Part shown: positions 13,101 through 26,639 of the stretch, in pieces
How positions within the stretch are numbered: position 1 is the stretch's first letter
How the letters are laid out: each line of letters begins with the position of its first letter
DNA from: Delphinus delphis
Taxonomy: Eukaryota; Chordata; Mammalia; Artiodactyla; Delphinidae
Length of the DNA stretch: 64,000 bases
Direction of reading: 5' to 3'
Assembly: GCF_949987515.2 (NCBI RefSeq)
Contig: NC_082688.1
Location: forward strand, 106,867,893-106,931,892
Notes under the pieces: generated by a model
Database searches by the model: none
Told to the model about the DNA's origin: nothing
The model's input: only the letters and a program-made list of their open reading frames with translations
Position numbers and translations under genes: made by a program

Positions 13101-13644
13101 ATCTTTTATCGTGACTAGGGCTGGTATTCTGGCCCCACGAGTGAATTTTCTTATTTGAAAGGTAACATTTCCATTCCTAAATCACAACATCTTAGAGCTA
13201 GAGGGACATTACAGATCACTTAGTCCAACACCTCTCGTAATCGCGTTGTTTACCTCAAGCCTACTTAAGAGAATCATTTCAAAATTAATTTCCCTTGTAC
13301 ATGCAACACAATCATAAACCTGCTATTTGAATCACATAAAAGTCAGATAAGTGAGCTACATTTATTGAAGAATGCTTTGAATCTAGGAATCCTTTTAGAA
13401 TAAGATCCATACTTAGGCTCAAAGAAAAAAACACTGAGTACTATAAGTGCATACACTTGAGACAGCCCCAAGTACTGTATTTAGACACTCATGTTTCCAA
13501 GGTAAAGTTGTTTTGTTATGGTGTTGTCCAGGAACCAAGCTTCACAATACCAAAGCATTCCATTTCCGACTGTTCCATCCTATTTATTAAGAACATAAAC
13601 CCAATAACAATCTCGAAATGGAATAAGCCTGAAACCCAATTCTA
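10166..13644. other. Unrecognised intronic sequence
   Basis: AT-rich. Two short pieces (11530-11640 and 13185-13260) look like an ancient mammalian repeat of the TTAGAGCTAGAGGGACATTA type. A small GTTTT repeat lies near 11675-11700. No exon or RNA gene seen. Confidence 0.4.
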
Positions 13645-13808
13645 AAAGTGCTTCTCAAGCCTGGCTGCCCATCTGATCACCTGTGGAGCTTCTAAAACTA
13701 AGACTGCTTGGGTCCCGCCCTGGGATTCTTCCTCAGCAGGTCCAGCAATGCTCAGGCATTTTTTAAGCTGTAGTAGGTTCTATTCTCAGCCAGAGTTAAG
13801 AACCGCTA
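13645..13808 (+). repeat. MER5A-like hAT fragment
   Basis: GTGCTTCTCAAGCCTGGCTG start, ATCACCTGTGGAGCTTCT, CCTCAGCAGGTCCAGCAATG and a GTTAAGAACCGCT end; near full length for MER5A. Confidence 0.6.
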
Positions 13809-16800
13809 TTCTAAAATATTCAGTAAGAACAAAGCCCCATAATTTTCCAAGTATCCCTACACTGAGGGAGGGTAGGGGGAGATAAGTTAAAAAAGCATCT
13901 TCACCAGCCCAGCAACATTTGCTGCTGATTAGAGAGTTGTATCCCTATATTACATCAAAGTCTTGAAATGGAAAAAATGCTACAACAAAGCTTTAGATTG
14001 TTTACAGACTGATGACCCCATTACGGCAGGTGAAACACCGCTTCCTTCCTCTCACTTGAAGGCAACCTTCTCCATCACCTCATCTCCCAAGATAAAGAAC
14101 AGCTGACGTTCACTTTAAAAATGGCAGATAAAATTCAGGCTTTAATCTTAATTAAAAGTTTTAAGTCTTTAAAACATACCCATAAAAATAAATACATAAA
14201 GAGGGAGATTAATGATTCGGCTACAACATCATGACATTACATGAAATTTTAGTCAAAGAACTTGCTTCTTGACTGCAGTGAACTGCCAAGCCAACACTAA
14301 GCACTCCCTAAAAGTAGCACAGAAGCAAAGAAAAGCCGATACACTGAAGGAAAAAATTTACACACAAAAATGCAATATGCAAACCTGTTTCTAAGCTCTA
14401 ACCCTCCAAGGAAATGATCTCACTTTCTAATAACAACACACTGTACTAAACTGAAGCCTGGTGAGACCCCTATTCCTGGTATGAGTGACTCACAGACCCG
14501 CTATCCCTGGGAAAAGCACCTGAAAAACAGAGCACATAAAGGTAGACGGTAAGTTCCACGTTAAGTAATTAATTAGGGAAGGTAAAGCATCCATTAAACA
14601 GACCTTAATCACACAGTAGTGCTCTGCAAAACAAGGTTCATGAAACCAAATCATCCTACAGGCAACTATTCTTCCACGCTCCAACTCTGGCCCAGCCAAA
14701 AATATTTTCTTACATTCTGTGAAGTCATTTGGTGAAAGATATGTCAAGTATTTTCCATCTTGATAGCAAAGGCAACGTGCATAGAAATTTACCACTTTAA
14801 TGTCAAGAGAAACTAATTTTTCTTAAATAAGCACTGTGCTTTTGTTCACGCGAGTCAAATAATTTTACATTAAAAAAAAGCATATGAAGAGACACGCCTC
14901 ATGGTTTAATGCAATCAGTTTTGACAACATACTTCACCAATATCTTTTCTTAGAAATGTGGCCCAAATCAAATTCTTAGACCCTAACCTTTATGTCACAT
15001 GACCACATGAAATAAAATTTAAGTAGCAAATATGATTAAGGGAACAAACTGTAACCTCAAAAGATCTGCAGAAAAAACTGAGATGATGTATGTTTATACA
15101 CACTGACAAGTTTGCCAAGAGATTAAAACTAGAAAAGAATAAATACCTTTCTCCAAAGCTTTTACTTATGAATGATTTCCATGCAAGCCACATGCCTAGC
15201 AGGTATTAAAGAGCAGACTCTGCTCCTGGAGTATTTCAAGTAAACAAGCTTACTGAAAAAAAATAAAATCCTTCCTCAGTAAATATTTCTTTTGAAGTAT
15301 AGTACGTTGGAATAAATAACTTAGATGAATTAGCATGCCTTTTAATACCTTAACTTCATAAAATATTTAGACATATATTCTAATCTTGAAAAAGGACCAA
15401 AAACTTTAGACATAGTAATATCACAGGCATCTTTTCAAAAAAAAAAAAATATATATATATATATTTACCACTACAGACTCTGAAAGTTCAATAAAAATCT
15501 GGAAAAATAATACACAACCCTGTTTTAAACAATTATAAAAGCTAAATTCATATTTAAAATATACTTTTCAGTTTGTCCACAACCGGGACTTCTACTACTT
15601 TACCAAATACAATTAAGGTTTAGGTCAATAGTGCGGGATTACTCTGCCTAAAAAATCTGTGAAACAGAACTCCAATTTCAGTATGTCCCAAAAGCTTACT
15701 GCTAATAAATATCTATGATGGATTACATTAGAAACAATTCTCTCAGGAATTTTAACCTGACACCAAGGTTTTGATTGCCCACATCTCCACGCCTAACATG
15801 GAGAGATAGGTGACTTTCGGTACAAGCCTACTTATTAATTAGATGCTGTTCAATTTTACTACTATTTCAAAATCTCTCCCCATACTTTTTGTCCCTCTCC
15901 CCTTCATACCTTTGCATCTTACCAACCTGCAAGAAACCAAAAAAGGTATCCCCTATGTTAAACACACTATCTTTGATTCAGTATGGACTGGGGAGTTTTT
16001 AGATTTAGATTTCAAATTCAAAACATACGTCAAAATTTTCCTTGACCCCCATATTAGGCTCATAATCGCTAAAAGTTAATCAATAATCTTTGTTTCTATT
16101 TTATTCCTTCTCTTCTTACAAACCTATCAGCAGGAAATAAATTATCTTCAGACAAACAGAGCTAGGAAAAAAAGTTGCTTGGTTCAATCTAGGAACACCA
16201 GTAAACTACCCTGCAAGGACCAGAAAAATCAAGAACCACTCACATGTCCCCTATCCTGAATTTGCATGTAAATTCTGCAGGACAAAGTTCTTGTTCTTTC
16301 GTGATTCGACTTAATTCCTCCCCATGCTTTCTGAAATGTTTTTATTTAAAATTCTGAACAGAGACCTAGACAAACAATTCAAAACACACTGAACTTCATT
16401 TCAGTTAACCTGAGTACATACCAGTAAACTGAAATACTGAGCACCTAATATCTCCTACTAGGAATAGGTGCCTGAGCAGTGTAGGCAAAATGTCTTCTCA
16501 CAGAAGCAACGTACCTGAGGAGCTCTGTATAATTTCTCTTCAGTAAGATTTTTTTTTTCTTGCGAACGCTCTCACCCACAACTCACTGTTTGCAGAATAC
16601 ACTCAAGCTGATTTAAGTTGGAGGGCACAGATTTACCAACGTTTTAATGAAATCATTTCCTTAGTTTAGCAAGTTAAGCTATTTAAAAAAAAAAATCTGC
16701 AAGTGGTTTTTGAGGGATTCACCTGGCACATGTGAAATTTACAAGAAGGGAAAGAGCCCCAGGGCTAAGCTTGGGGCTTGTGTAAACATAAATCACCTGC

Positions 16801-16984
16801 GCACTGGCCTGGCTACCAACAACAACGTTCCACCAGAAGAGATGTCCAGGTGGCTAAGTGATTTTCGGAGGTTGAGAGTTAAAAACAAACGCTTACACCT
16901 ATCATATATTATACAATTTTACCTGTCACTAAGAAAAGGGCACGTCTAATCCAGCAATAAAAGTCATTTTTCCTTCAAGGAGAG
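13809..16984. other. Unrecognised intronic sequence up to the CpG island
   Basis: AT-rich DNA with a short (AT)n at 15450-15465. No exon, RNA or confident repeat. Absence of young SINEs over ~3 kb next to the island fits constrained or regulatory intron sequence, but that is inference. Confidence 0.4.
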
Positions 16985-17605
16985 CAGCGCTTTGGAGTCC
17001 TTTGCAGGGGATGGGGGTCGCAGGAAGGGGGGAGGGGGCGTGGAATAACGGAGCACTGAAAGGAGAGGCAGCCAGGGGAGTTGCACAGAGCCCCACACAG
17101 GCCACTGCGGAGAGAAGACGGGGAAAGAGGGGAAGGTGTCTCACCGGGGCACAAAACCGAGTGCAAACCGGCTGGAAGAAGGAAGGTTCCCCCAGGAGGC
17201 GAGCTAGGGTGCAGATAAAAAGCGCTAGCGCCTGGTTACCTTGGGATACAGGGGCAAGGGACCACGGGAATATAGAGATCTACAGAGACAGAGGAGAGGG
17301 AGGATGAGGCAGGGTCTCCGCTAAGTGCGAACCAGGGATGAAGACATACAGCGGGACTTGGGCCTCCCCGGGCCAAAAGGCGTGGCCAGGGATCCAGACC
17401 GCACGATGGTCTTTTTGAGACGCCAGGGGAAGTGCGTGGCAAAGCCCTCCTTCAAGACCCCGTGCCAGGCCTGTCCGAGGGGCCCACCTGCGGGGCCCCT
17501 CGAGGGCGGAGCGCACTCCGGAGGGCTCCGGCCTCGCCCGCGGGGCCCTCTGCAGGGCCAGCTGGCCAGGCCCCCGCCCCCGCCCCCACCCCCGCAGTGC
17601 TCTTA

Positions 17606-18679
<1,074 letters not shown>

Positions 18680-18903
18680 TCAGGTTGACCCCTCGGCGTT
18701 TCTGAATCCCGCTGGGCCGAGTGAGGCGGTCCAAAGTGATCCCTGGAGGGGGCAGTGCCAGACGTTTTGGGGTCCCCTTCCTCAGCGTCGCAGCTCACAG
18801 CTTTCCTCCTGGAGAAACGCCCCCTAACACCCTCCCGGCTGCTGGCGGAGGGGCGGGACCTGTGAGGGAAGGGGCGGAGCTAGTGCAAAGCAGGTGATTA
18901 CGT

Positions 18904-18915
18904 GTCACTTCCGGG
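18904..18915 (-). promoter_or_regulatory. ETS-like motif, copy 2
   Basis: Exact repeat of the GTCACTTCCGGG 12-mer found 388 bp away at 18516. It sits at the upstream edge of the CpG island. Confidence 0.4.
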
Positions 18916-20282
18916 AGATAGGATGACCTCATTGTGTAGTTAGACGCCCCCCCCATCAAAATGGCTGTCTCTCACCTCTTTGGCTGTTTCTTTTCCTTTT
19001 TTGATTTTTTTTCTTTTAAATTTGTCTCCTTTTCTTATTTTGAGGGTCTTTAGAAATTGTATAAGTCAGTTTAGATTCCCATACACACTGATTCTCACTT
19101 CTATTTAGACAACTCCCTCCTCTTTTACCTCTGTTGACCCCCTGATTTTCTTGTCACTGATAACTTTACCATCTTTTGCAATAAAGTTTTCACCATTCCC
19201 TTAAGAAAAGTGCAGGCAAAAATCCAGTGATAACCAGCCTGATTGGGTCTTGAAAATTACAGCGAAGACTGAATTGGCATATTGTGACCTTGAGTGTATT
19301 TTCTTCACGATTAAAATGTATTTCTACCAACTTTTTTTTTAAGTATGCAGTTTTTCAATTCTGTGACCTTAACTTGGAAAATTCAGAACTAGCCAGGGTT
19401 TAAGCTGTGTCAGTTACTTCTTCAAGCTTTTGGATGTGTGAAAATTGCCTTTCAGAATTTTTTTGGTGCTAAGGATCTGTCAGTAAACATGGCTTTAAAT
19501 AAGTGAAAATGTTATCAATGTGCTATATGATTAAAATAGGTGCAGGGTACACTACTTAACTAACAGTTTACAAAAGTGAAGCAGCACTGAATGGATTTGA
19601 ATTACAATGATCTTCTAGTGAAAGTATATTTGAAGCCAGATAGAGAAAGCTACATGGTCACAATTGTTACTGATCAGGTGAATGGAACATTTTGGAGTTA
19701 AAAGAAAAAATTTTCTAACCCTGAATTTTCTCATTGACCTCTCTGGATTTTTGTGCTCATTTTTCTGATTCTGTCTACTTCTTCCTTCAGTAAAACCTTC
19801 TAATCATGCCAATAATTTTCCTTCAAATAGGACAAATTAGGTAATATTTGTATGGCATTGAGGTTTCGGGGAAGAAAGATGCCTTTGAAATTTTCAGTAT
19901 CATTATTTTGAGATATATAATATTTAACACTATAGCTCCTAGTTAAATTTTGGGGGTGGCAGGGCAAGGTGAGGATTCCACATTTTGGTACACAACGTTT
20001 CATGGGTATTTATGCCAAGCTAAAACCTGTAAAGACGTTTACAGAAAGTACTCAAAGAGAATTTTTACCTTTGCCATTTGAGGGGGGAGGGGGGGAAGAA
20101 ATAATCCAAAATCTACTTTTGGAAACATGTCACATAAGGGTATCCTTTTACTTCACACTATAATTTAAGCCTCCTTGTTCCTATGGGCGTAAAACTTATA
20201 GCCAGCAGGTAAGGATTACTCTGCATTTAGATGAGATACTACTTCTTTCTTTACTGAATTTGAGTTAATAACACCTTTAAAA
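18916..20282. other. Unrecognised upstream sequence
   Basis: Composition drops back to AT-rich at once beyond the island. No gene or confident repeat seen. Confidence 0.45.
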
Positions 20283-20900
20283 GATGGCATAGGTGTAGAG
20301 TAGGACTGCCCAGGTTTGGATCCCAGTTCCACTAAAACATGAATAAAGTGAACAAGATAGTTAACCTCTTTAAATCCCAGTTTCCTCCATTATATAAATG
20401 GGAATATAACAGTGGCTTCTTTGAAAAGTTGTTCGGCAGGGCTTCCCTGGTGGCACAGTGGTTAAGAATCTGCCTGCCAATGCAGGGGACACGGGTTCGA
20501 GCCCTGGTCCGGGAAGATCCCACATGCCGCAGAGCAACTAAGCCTGTGCACCACGACTACTGAGCCTGCACTCTGGAGCCTGTGAGCCACAACTTCTGAG
20601 CCCGTGTGCCACAACTCCTGAAGCCCGTGTGCCTAGAGCCCATGCTCCACAACAAGAGAAGCCACCACAGTGAGAAGCCTGCCACCACAACAGAAAGTAG
20701 CCCCTGCTCACCGCAACTAGAGAAATCCCGCTAGCAGCAACGAAGACCCAATGCAGCCAAAAATAAATAAATAAAACAAATAAATTTATTTTAAAAAGAA
20801 GTTGTTGGACAGATTAAAGATCATAGTCTATTCAAAGCTCTCAACACAATGCCTGATAGGTAGTAAGCACTGGATTAATAATAACTATTATTATTATTAC
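20283..20900 (+). repeat. MIR split by a SINE
   Basis: GGCATAGGTGTAGAGTAGGA to AATGGGAATATAACAGTGGC (20283-20425) continues after the SINE as CTCAACACAATGCCTGATAG with TAGTAAGCACTGGATTAATA. Order and spacing fit one MIR. Confidence 0.65.
20440..20798 (+). repeat. CHR-1-like SINE
   Basis: GGCTTCCCTGGTGGCACAG through the A-rich tail. Flanks AAGTTGTTCGGCAG (20426) and AAGTTGTTGGACAG (20799) are a 14-bp duplication with two mismatches. Confidence 0.9.
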
Positions 20901-22145
20901 TATTGCTATTATTGTTATTGCTATGTTCACATATGCCAACATATAGTTACTTAAATTCTATCATCCAGTAGATTTGGTATCTCTAATAAATGAAAGCATT
21001 TTCAAATAATTCTAGGAAATAGATGCAATTAGTTTGTTTTTAAATACATTTTCTCTATTTGAGCCTGTGAGCCTGTGAAATGAGATAAAAAAGCAAGCAG
21101 CAATGACATATTTACGATTTTCTGTTTCTCTGTGCCCTGAAGGAACATAATCTACTAGTGAAATTAGCTAAGTAAATTACAGTCACTATATAACGGGGAC
21201 AAATGAGGCTAAGTCAAAAGGGTTTATCACAATTGAAGTTTAAAGTACATATATAAGATTCACAGACTGTCAAGTGATTTCAACTTTACATTTGCTGTTT
21301 CAAAAATTTTACCATTCTGCCTTTTATGGAAGGGATACTTTGTAGAACCCAGGAGTTTCTAAAATTGAAATCAATGATAATAAACCTCTCATGAAGACTC
21401 ATTGAAAGGTTAACATAAATTTGGACTGTGCTATGAATGGTCCTTTTTTTTTTTAACCTAGAATTTTGGGGCAATTAGAGGTCCAAGCCAGTGCAGCATT
21501 TAACACAGTCCTGAACACTTAGTGAGCACTCTGTAAATATTGGTTAAATGAGTGAATTAATTAATTTTTCACGTAACTGAAATTTACCCTTTGAAGTGAC
21601 TTTCATTGCATTACTTTACATTTTATGATGTAAATCTTCATAAAACTCAATTGATATATTACAGAGATATCTCAATTCTTTAGTAAACCGGGGGTGGGGA
21701 AGGGAATAAAAGAAATGCATTGCCCACTGGTCTGCTTTCTTACCAGCACACCACTTAACCCTTTCTTGATGATTTGCCCTTAAGGTAGCCTTATGTTAAG
21801 AGACTCTGACTGTCTATGGGCCTGCTAAAGAGGCACCCAGGCCTACTGGTCACTTTTGTTGTTATTGTTGTTTCGAAATAACAATTTTTTTAAGCTCTGC
21901 TTTTCATCAGTCAGTTAACAGCTTTGGCTCCTGTTATTTCCACTCGGATATAGGCTGAGAAGCCAAACTACAAAAGATGCTGGAATAACATGTAAAATAA
22001 CAGTAAATAGATTTTTAGAGCCTCTTCTATGAGTAAAGTGAGACAGAGTTAATATATGGAAATTGTGGCATACATTTTGGCTGTTTAGAGAGAACTTTGG
22101 GGTTTTTGTCCCAATTCTCTGTGAGTTTCAGAAAGGTAAAGAGGG
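20901..22145. other. Mostly unrecognised sequence
   Basis: Contains a weak L2/MIR-like piece at 21490-21570 (CCTGAACACTTAGTGAGCAC). Nothing else identified. Confidence 0.4.
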
Positions 22146-22149
22146 CAAG

Positions 22150-22340
22150 TTAGTGTCGAATACTGTTGTGTGTTAGTCACTATCCCAAACATTATTCCAT
22201 TTGATCTTACAACAGTCCAAAAAGGCATGAGCGTTAGTGTCCCCATTCTAATGGTCTAGAAAACAGGCTTGAATCAGTCTCATGACACCCAGAGTCTCAC
22301 CCTTAGGAGGTAGGGTAGGCATGGACTAGACTCTAAAGCC
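22150..22340 (-). repeat. MIR fragment, reverse
   Basis: TTATTCCATTTGATCTTACAAC followed by a CCCCATTCTAATGGTC stretch and AGTCTCATGACACCCAGAG follows the MIR antisense order. Confidence 0.5.
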
Positions 22341-22740
22341 TAAACCACTTACTCTACCCTTGCCCTGGGCCAGACAGCTATTGGCCCCTCGAAATGAAGT
22401 CAGTGTCACTGGTTTAGTCACTGGAGGGACCCTATTATGTAAGATGCTGATACACATCTGAGAGACAGGACACTTGAATTCCAACACGAGGATTTGCCCC
22501 AGAAAAAGCATTGCAAAAGGGCTTCCTACATTCTTCACAAGATTTTCCTACTTTGAGCCTAGGTAAAGCCTCACAACCAGTAGGTGGATGTCATCCTTAT
22601 CAAATCTATTCCTCGTATCCAATTGTCTTCAATAGATATAGGACTTCTTTGAGCACTGCAGAGTAAGCACAGAGAACCCATTATCCTGAGAAGCTCCATT
22701 TCTATATTTGATGTTAAGAACTGAAATTTTAACAAGCCCT

Positions 22741-23135
22741 CTCACACACTCCTGCTGGTGTTGCAAAATGGTACAACCTCTATGGAAGGGAATTAGGTAG
22801 TATCTATCAAAATTGCAAATGCAATCACCCTCTGAGACAGCAGTCCCTCTTATGGGAATTTATCCTACAGATAAATATGCACATGCCAGAAATTACATGT
22901 GGCCAAGATTATTCATTTAGCATTGTTTATAATAGCAAGGAAAAAGATGGGAGAGAAAAAAAATGAAGTGTCAATCCAAAAGGAGACTAGTTAAATTAGT
23001 TAGACTGTGGCATCTCTACACTACAGAATACATGCAGTGATATTGTAAATTTACACTATTCTTTTTTAGTGATATAGAAAGAGTTGCAGTATACTTTGTT
23101 CTCCAAAAAGAGTAAGGTGCAAAACAATACAGCTT
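22741..23135 (+). repeat. Old L1 ORF2/3' fragment
   Basis: TGCTGGTGTTGCAAAATGGT, TATGGGAATTTATCCTACAG and TATTCATTTAGCATTGTTTA follow the L1 ORF2 end; diverged. Confidence 0.7.
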
Positions 23136-23999
23136 GCTATGTTTTCTGTAAGGAAGGGGAAGGGATAAGGTTACCTATTCTTATTTGCTTGTATTTTTCC
23201 AAAAAATTACAGTGATACCTATAGGATGGTGGTAGTGGTAGGAAGAAATGGGAGGGATGGGAGAAAGGCAATAATTGTTTGAGGGAGGGTTTTATTTTTG
23301 AAGGATGCAGAGTGTGCACACACATGCAGGGTTGCAGAGACAGGTAGGAATGAAGGGGTAGGTACATCTGTATTTTTGGACAGCAGCTCCACTGAGGAGT
23401 ATTTTGTAAATCTTTCTGTCTCTTAAGAACTCTACCATCTGTGAATTGACTTAAACCCTTTTTCTATAAGGATTAGAGGAAGTGGAGGAAAAGAGCTGGA
23501 AGAGTTAAAGAAGGCATTGTGGGGGAAGGGAGAATTAACCCCAAAAGTTGGAGCAATGGGCAAGGAGGATCTAGATACAGGTTGGTGTGAGGCAGGGATT
23601 CCACCGGCTCTAGTCAGGGCATCAGGCAGTCCAGAGACAAGGATTTGCATAGACAAGCGATCAGGCTGGAGAGCAAGGATGAGAGAGAGGGATGGGGAGA
23701 CTAGAAAGCTGGGTTGATACAGGAGGCAGGGGGCGCTGTTGCTATCAGTGCAGCAGAATGAAGTGCAAAACTGAGTGATCCAGTGCCCAAGCACTTGGGG
23801 CAATCAGGAAGGAGAAATCAGGAAGGAGAAAGAGGAAATCAGTGATGGATGGAGGCACAGAGAAAAACTTTAAGGGGGAGCGGGGACTCTGCTACATTTG
23901 GGTTCCATCAGATCTCAACCTTCATCCTTCCAGACTTCGGGGTTTCAGTCTTTTCAGTCATCCTTATACAGAATCCCCTGGATCCCGCTGAGAGATTCC
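23136..23999. other. Unrecognised purine-rich sequence
   Basis: Holds a small tandem repeat of AATCAGGAAGGAGA near 23801-23830. No gene seen. Confidence 0.4.
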
Positions 24000-24130
24000 A
24001 TCTAGTGAGTGTACATTGGGTGCCTACAATCTACTCAAGACTGTTTTAAGCACCCTGGAGAGCAAATAATGATATAAACATCCATGACCTCGAGCCAATT
24101 ACAATCTTCTGTGTGAGTTTGGCTTGGGGG
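24000..24130 (-). repeat. L2 fragment, reverse
   Basis: TTGGGTGCCTACAATCTACTC and AAGCACCCTGGAGAGCAAAT resemble the antisense L2 3' end. Confidence 0.45.
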
Positions 24131-24190
24131 TTGTGTGTGTGTCGTATACTTTCAAGTGATAATTAAATTATGCCTTTCTCTGGCTCTTCC

Positions 24191-24520
24191 TTTTTTTTAA
24201 TTTATTATTTTATTTTATTTTTGGCTGCGTTGGGTCTTTATTGCTGCATGTGGGCTTTTTCTAGTTGTGGCGAGCGGGGGCTGCTCTTCGTTGCGGTGCG
24301 CAGGCTTCTCATTGCAGTGACTTCTCTTGATGCGGAGCACGGGCTCTAGGCACACGGGCTCAGTAGTTGTGGAGCATGGGCTCTAGAGCACAGGCTCAGT
24401 ACTTGTGACGCACGGGCTTAGTAGCTCCGCAGCATGTGGGGTCTTCCTGGACCAGGGTTTGAACCCGTGTCCCCTGCATTGGCAGGCAGATTCTTAACCA
24501 CTGCACCACCAGGTAAGCCC
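24191..24520 (-). repeat. CHR-1-like SINE, reverse
   Basis: T-rich tail, TTGGCTGCGTTGGGTCTTTA through GCACCACCAGGTAAGCCC. Confidence 0.9.
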
Positions 24521-24570
24521 CTCATTTTTTTTTAAATAAAAGTTTTTGGGTTTTTTTGTTTTGTTTTGTT

Positions 24571-24770
24571 AGTCAAAAAGGTGAGCTTTGTATTTAAATC
24601 CCAGCTCTGTCATTAGTTAAAGGATTTTGGGCAAGGTAGTTTCTTAATTAAGCCTCAGTTCCTCAGACATAAAAACAGGGAGAATAAAATGTACCTCATA
24701 GCATGGTTTGTGACGGTTAATTGAAATAGTGTAAAATGTACCTGCCACTGAGTTAGTGTTGATGCTGGCC
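24571..24770 (+). repeat. MIR
   Basis: CCCAGCTCTGTCATTAGTTA, GGGCAAGGTAGTTTCTTAAT and GCCTCAGTTCCTCAGACAT follow the MIR core. Confidence 0.7.
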
Positions 24771-24929
24771 CATCCCTGCCTCATGTTGCTAGATCTTAAT
24801 GTTGCTAGATCATCGCCATTCCCAAGCTCCTAGTTCATTGATTTTTTACCATATTTCCTCTGGTTTTCCAGCACTGCGAGATTAAGCAACCATGCAGGTT
24901 TCTTGTGGACTTTGCCTTTCATACCGGAA

Positions 24930-25125
24930 ATTGGATGATGGAACCGGCAGTCACACAGCCCGGAATCTGAATTCCCACTCTTACTGTGTCACCTGGGCAA
25001 GTTACTTCCGCTCTCAGGTTTACTTTCCTGATGGATAAAACAGTGAGCACACTGATTCCCCCACAAGCTTATTGTGATATCAACGCCTGGGATACAGTAG
25101 GTGGCAGTGAATATTAGTCCTCCCT
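24930..25125 (+). repeat. MIR
   Basis: GTGTCACCTGGGCAAGTTAC then TTTCCTGATGGATAAAACAG and GCTTATTGTGATATCAAC; diverged MIR. Confidence 0.65.
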
Positions 25126-25142
25126 CCCTAGACACTCCCTGG

Positions 25143-25985
25143 ATTTGTTTCCCGAGGCTGCTGTAAGAAATTATCACAAACTTGGTAGCTTAAACCAGCA
25201 CAGATTTATTGCCTCACAGTTCTGGAGGTCGTAAGTCCGGGAGCCGGGGTTGGGGAGGGACTTCCCTGGTGGTCCAGTGGTAAAGAATCCACCTTGCAAT
25301 GCAGTGGACGCAGGTTCGATCCCTGGTCAGGGAACTGAGATCCCACATGCCGCGGGGCAACTGAGCCCGCGCACCACAACTACTGAGCTCGTGCACCTCA
25401 ACTAGAGCCCGTGTGCCACAAACTACAGAGCCCACGCACCACAACTACAGAGCCCATGCGCCCTGGAGCCTGTGTGCCACAACTAGAGAGAAGCCCGCGC
25501 GCGGCAAGGAAATATCTCACATGGCTCAACAAAGATCCCACGGGCCGCAACTAAGACCCGAGGCAGCCAAAAATAAATTAAATAAATAATAAATAAATCG
25601 TTTAAAAAAAAAAGTCCAGAGGGGGTCTCAGCGAGTGTCAAGGTGTCAGCAGGGCTGTGGGCCTTCTGGAGGTCCTAGGGGAGAGGCCATGTCCTTGCTT
25701 CTTCTAGATCTAGAGGCTGCCTGCGTTCCTCAGCTCATATCCCTCCTCCATCTTCAAAGCCAGCAATTACTTCACGTCTGCGTCTGTCGTTAAATCTTCT
25801 TTTCTAACTCTGACTCTCCTTCCTCCCTCTTCCCACCGAGATAACCCAGGATAACCTCCCTATCTCAAAAAAATACTTATTTTAATTACATCTGCAATTT
25901 CTCTTGCATGTAAGGTAACATGTTCACAGATTCCGGGGATAAGGATGTGGCCATATCTGGAGGACTGTTATTCTGCCAACAACTC
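25143..25985 (-). repeat. MLT1-type MaLR LTR, reverse, split by a SINE
   Basis: TGTTTCCCGAGGCTGCTGTA, TTTATTGCCTCACAGTTCTG at left; after the SINE, TTACATCTGCAATTTCTC and a GGATGTGGCCATATCTGGAG end. Order matches the antisense MLT1 LTR. Confidence 0.75.
25258..25612 (+). repeat. CHR-1-like SINE inside the MLT1 LTR
   Basis: GGGACTTCCCTGGTGGTCCAG start, CCACAACTACTGAGC-type units and an AAATAAATAAAT tail. Confidence 0.9.
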
Positions 25986-26149
25986 CCTTTAACTTTTTCC
26001 TGATGTGCAAACCTGATTTCATCATTCCTGGCCCTCAAATTGATGCTGTCCTCCAATTTTCATACTGCCGTGATACCAGCCTCACTTGGTCATCCAGACC
26101 CCTAGCTGATGACTCACTCACAAACTCCAAGACCATTGAGCCAGAATGA

Positions 26150-26290
26150 ATTTAAAGAGCATTTTGTGAACAACCTTCATGTTACAGATGAGGAAGAGGA
26201 AGCTGGCCGTAGAAGACATTTATTTAAGGTCACACTAGATCACATTAACTCAAGGATTAGGACTTACATTTCCTGATATTCAGGCCACAA
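26150..26290 (-). repeat. MIR fragment, reverse
   Basis: TTCATGTTACAGATGAGGAA and TTATTTAAGGTCACACTAGA follow the antisense MIR. Confidence 0.55.
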
Positions 26291-26379
26291 CTTACTGCTA
26301 CATAATGTGAATTATACCTTATAAAGTTGTATATTTTCAGTTTTTGATATCTCCTCTTTCATTTCTCTTTCTTAATGAC

Positions 26380-26575
26380 AGGAATACTGGTCTTAGAGAT
26401 TAAAAAGGCACAAAATAGGTTTGAGTTCCAGGAACACTATTGGCCAGTTCTGTGACTTTGGACAAATCCAGATTGAATCTCAGTTCTATATAGGATAAGA
26501 ATATTAATGTCTGCCCTACCTTCCTCTGAGGCTTGTTGTGAGAAGTTCTCTTATAGGCTTATTGGATGCTTTCTA
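26380..26575 (+). repeat. MIR fragment
   Basis: TTCTGTGACTTTGGACAAAT and TGAGGCTTGTTGTGAGAAG fit MIR. Confidence 0.5.
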
Positions 26576-26639
26576 AATCATAAAGAGATGTAAGAAATAT
26601 AAGGAATGACTTTTATCCAAGTTGAGGCTTCCTACCTAA

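Larger units (their letters stand above)
1..17600 (-). other. XKR6: 5' part of XKR6 intron 1 (partial)
   Basis: Everything left of the splice donor at 17601-17606 is intron sequence of the minus-strand gene. No further XKR6 exon is visible here; the longest open frames are SINE translations or short chance frames. Repeats inside it are listed separately. Confidence 0.85.

Noticed and set aside
1..17600. Search for the XKR6-intron microRNA known in human (miR-598)
   Set aside because: From memory it lies far deeper in intron 1 than the ~17 kb shown, and no matching hairpin was noticed.
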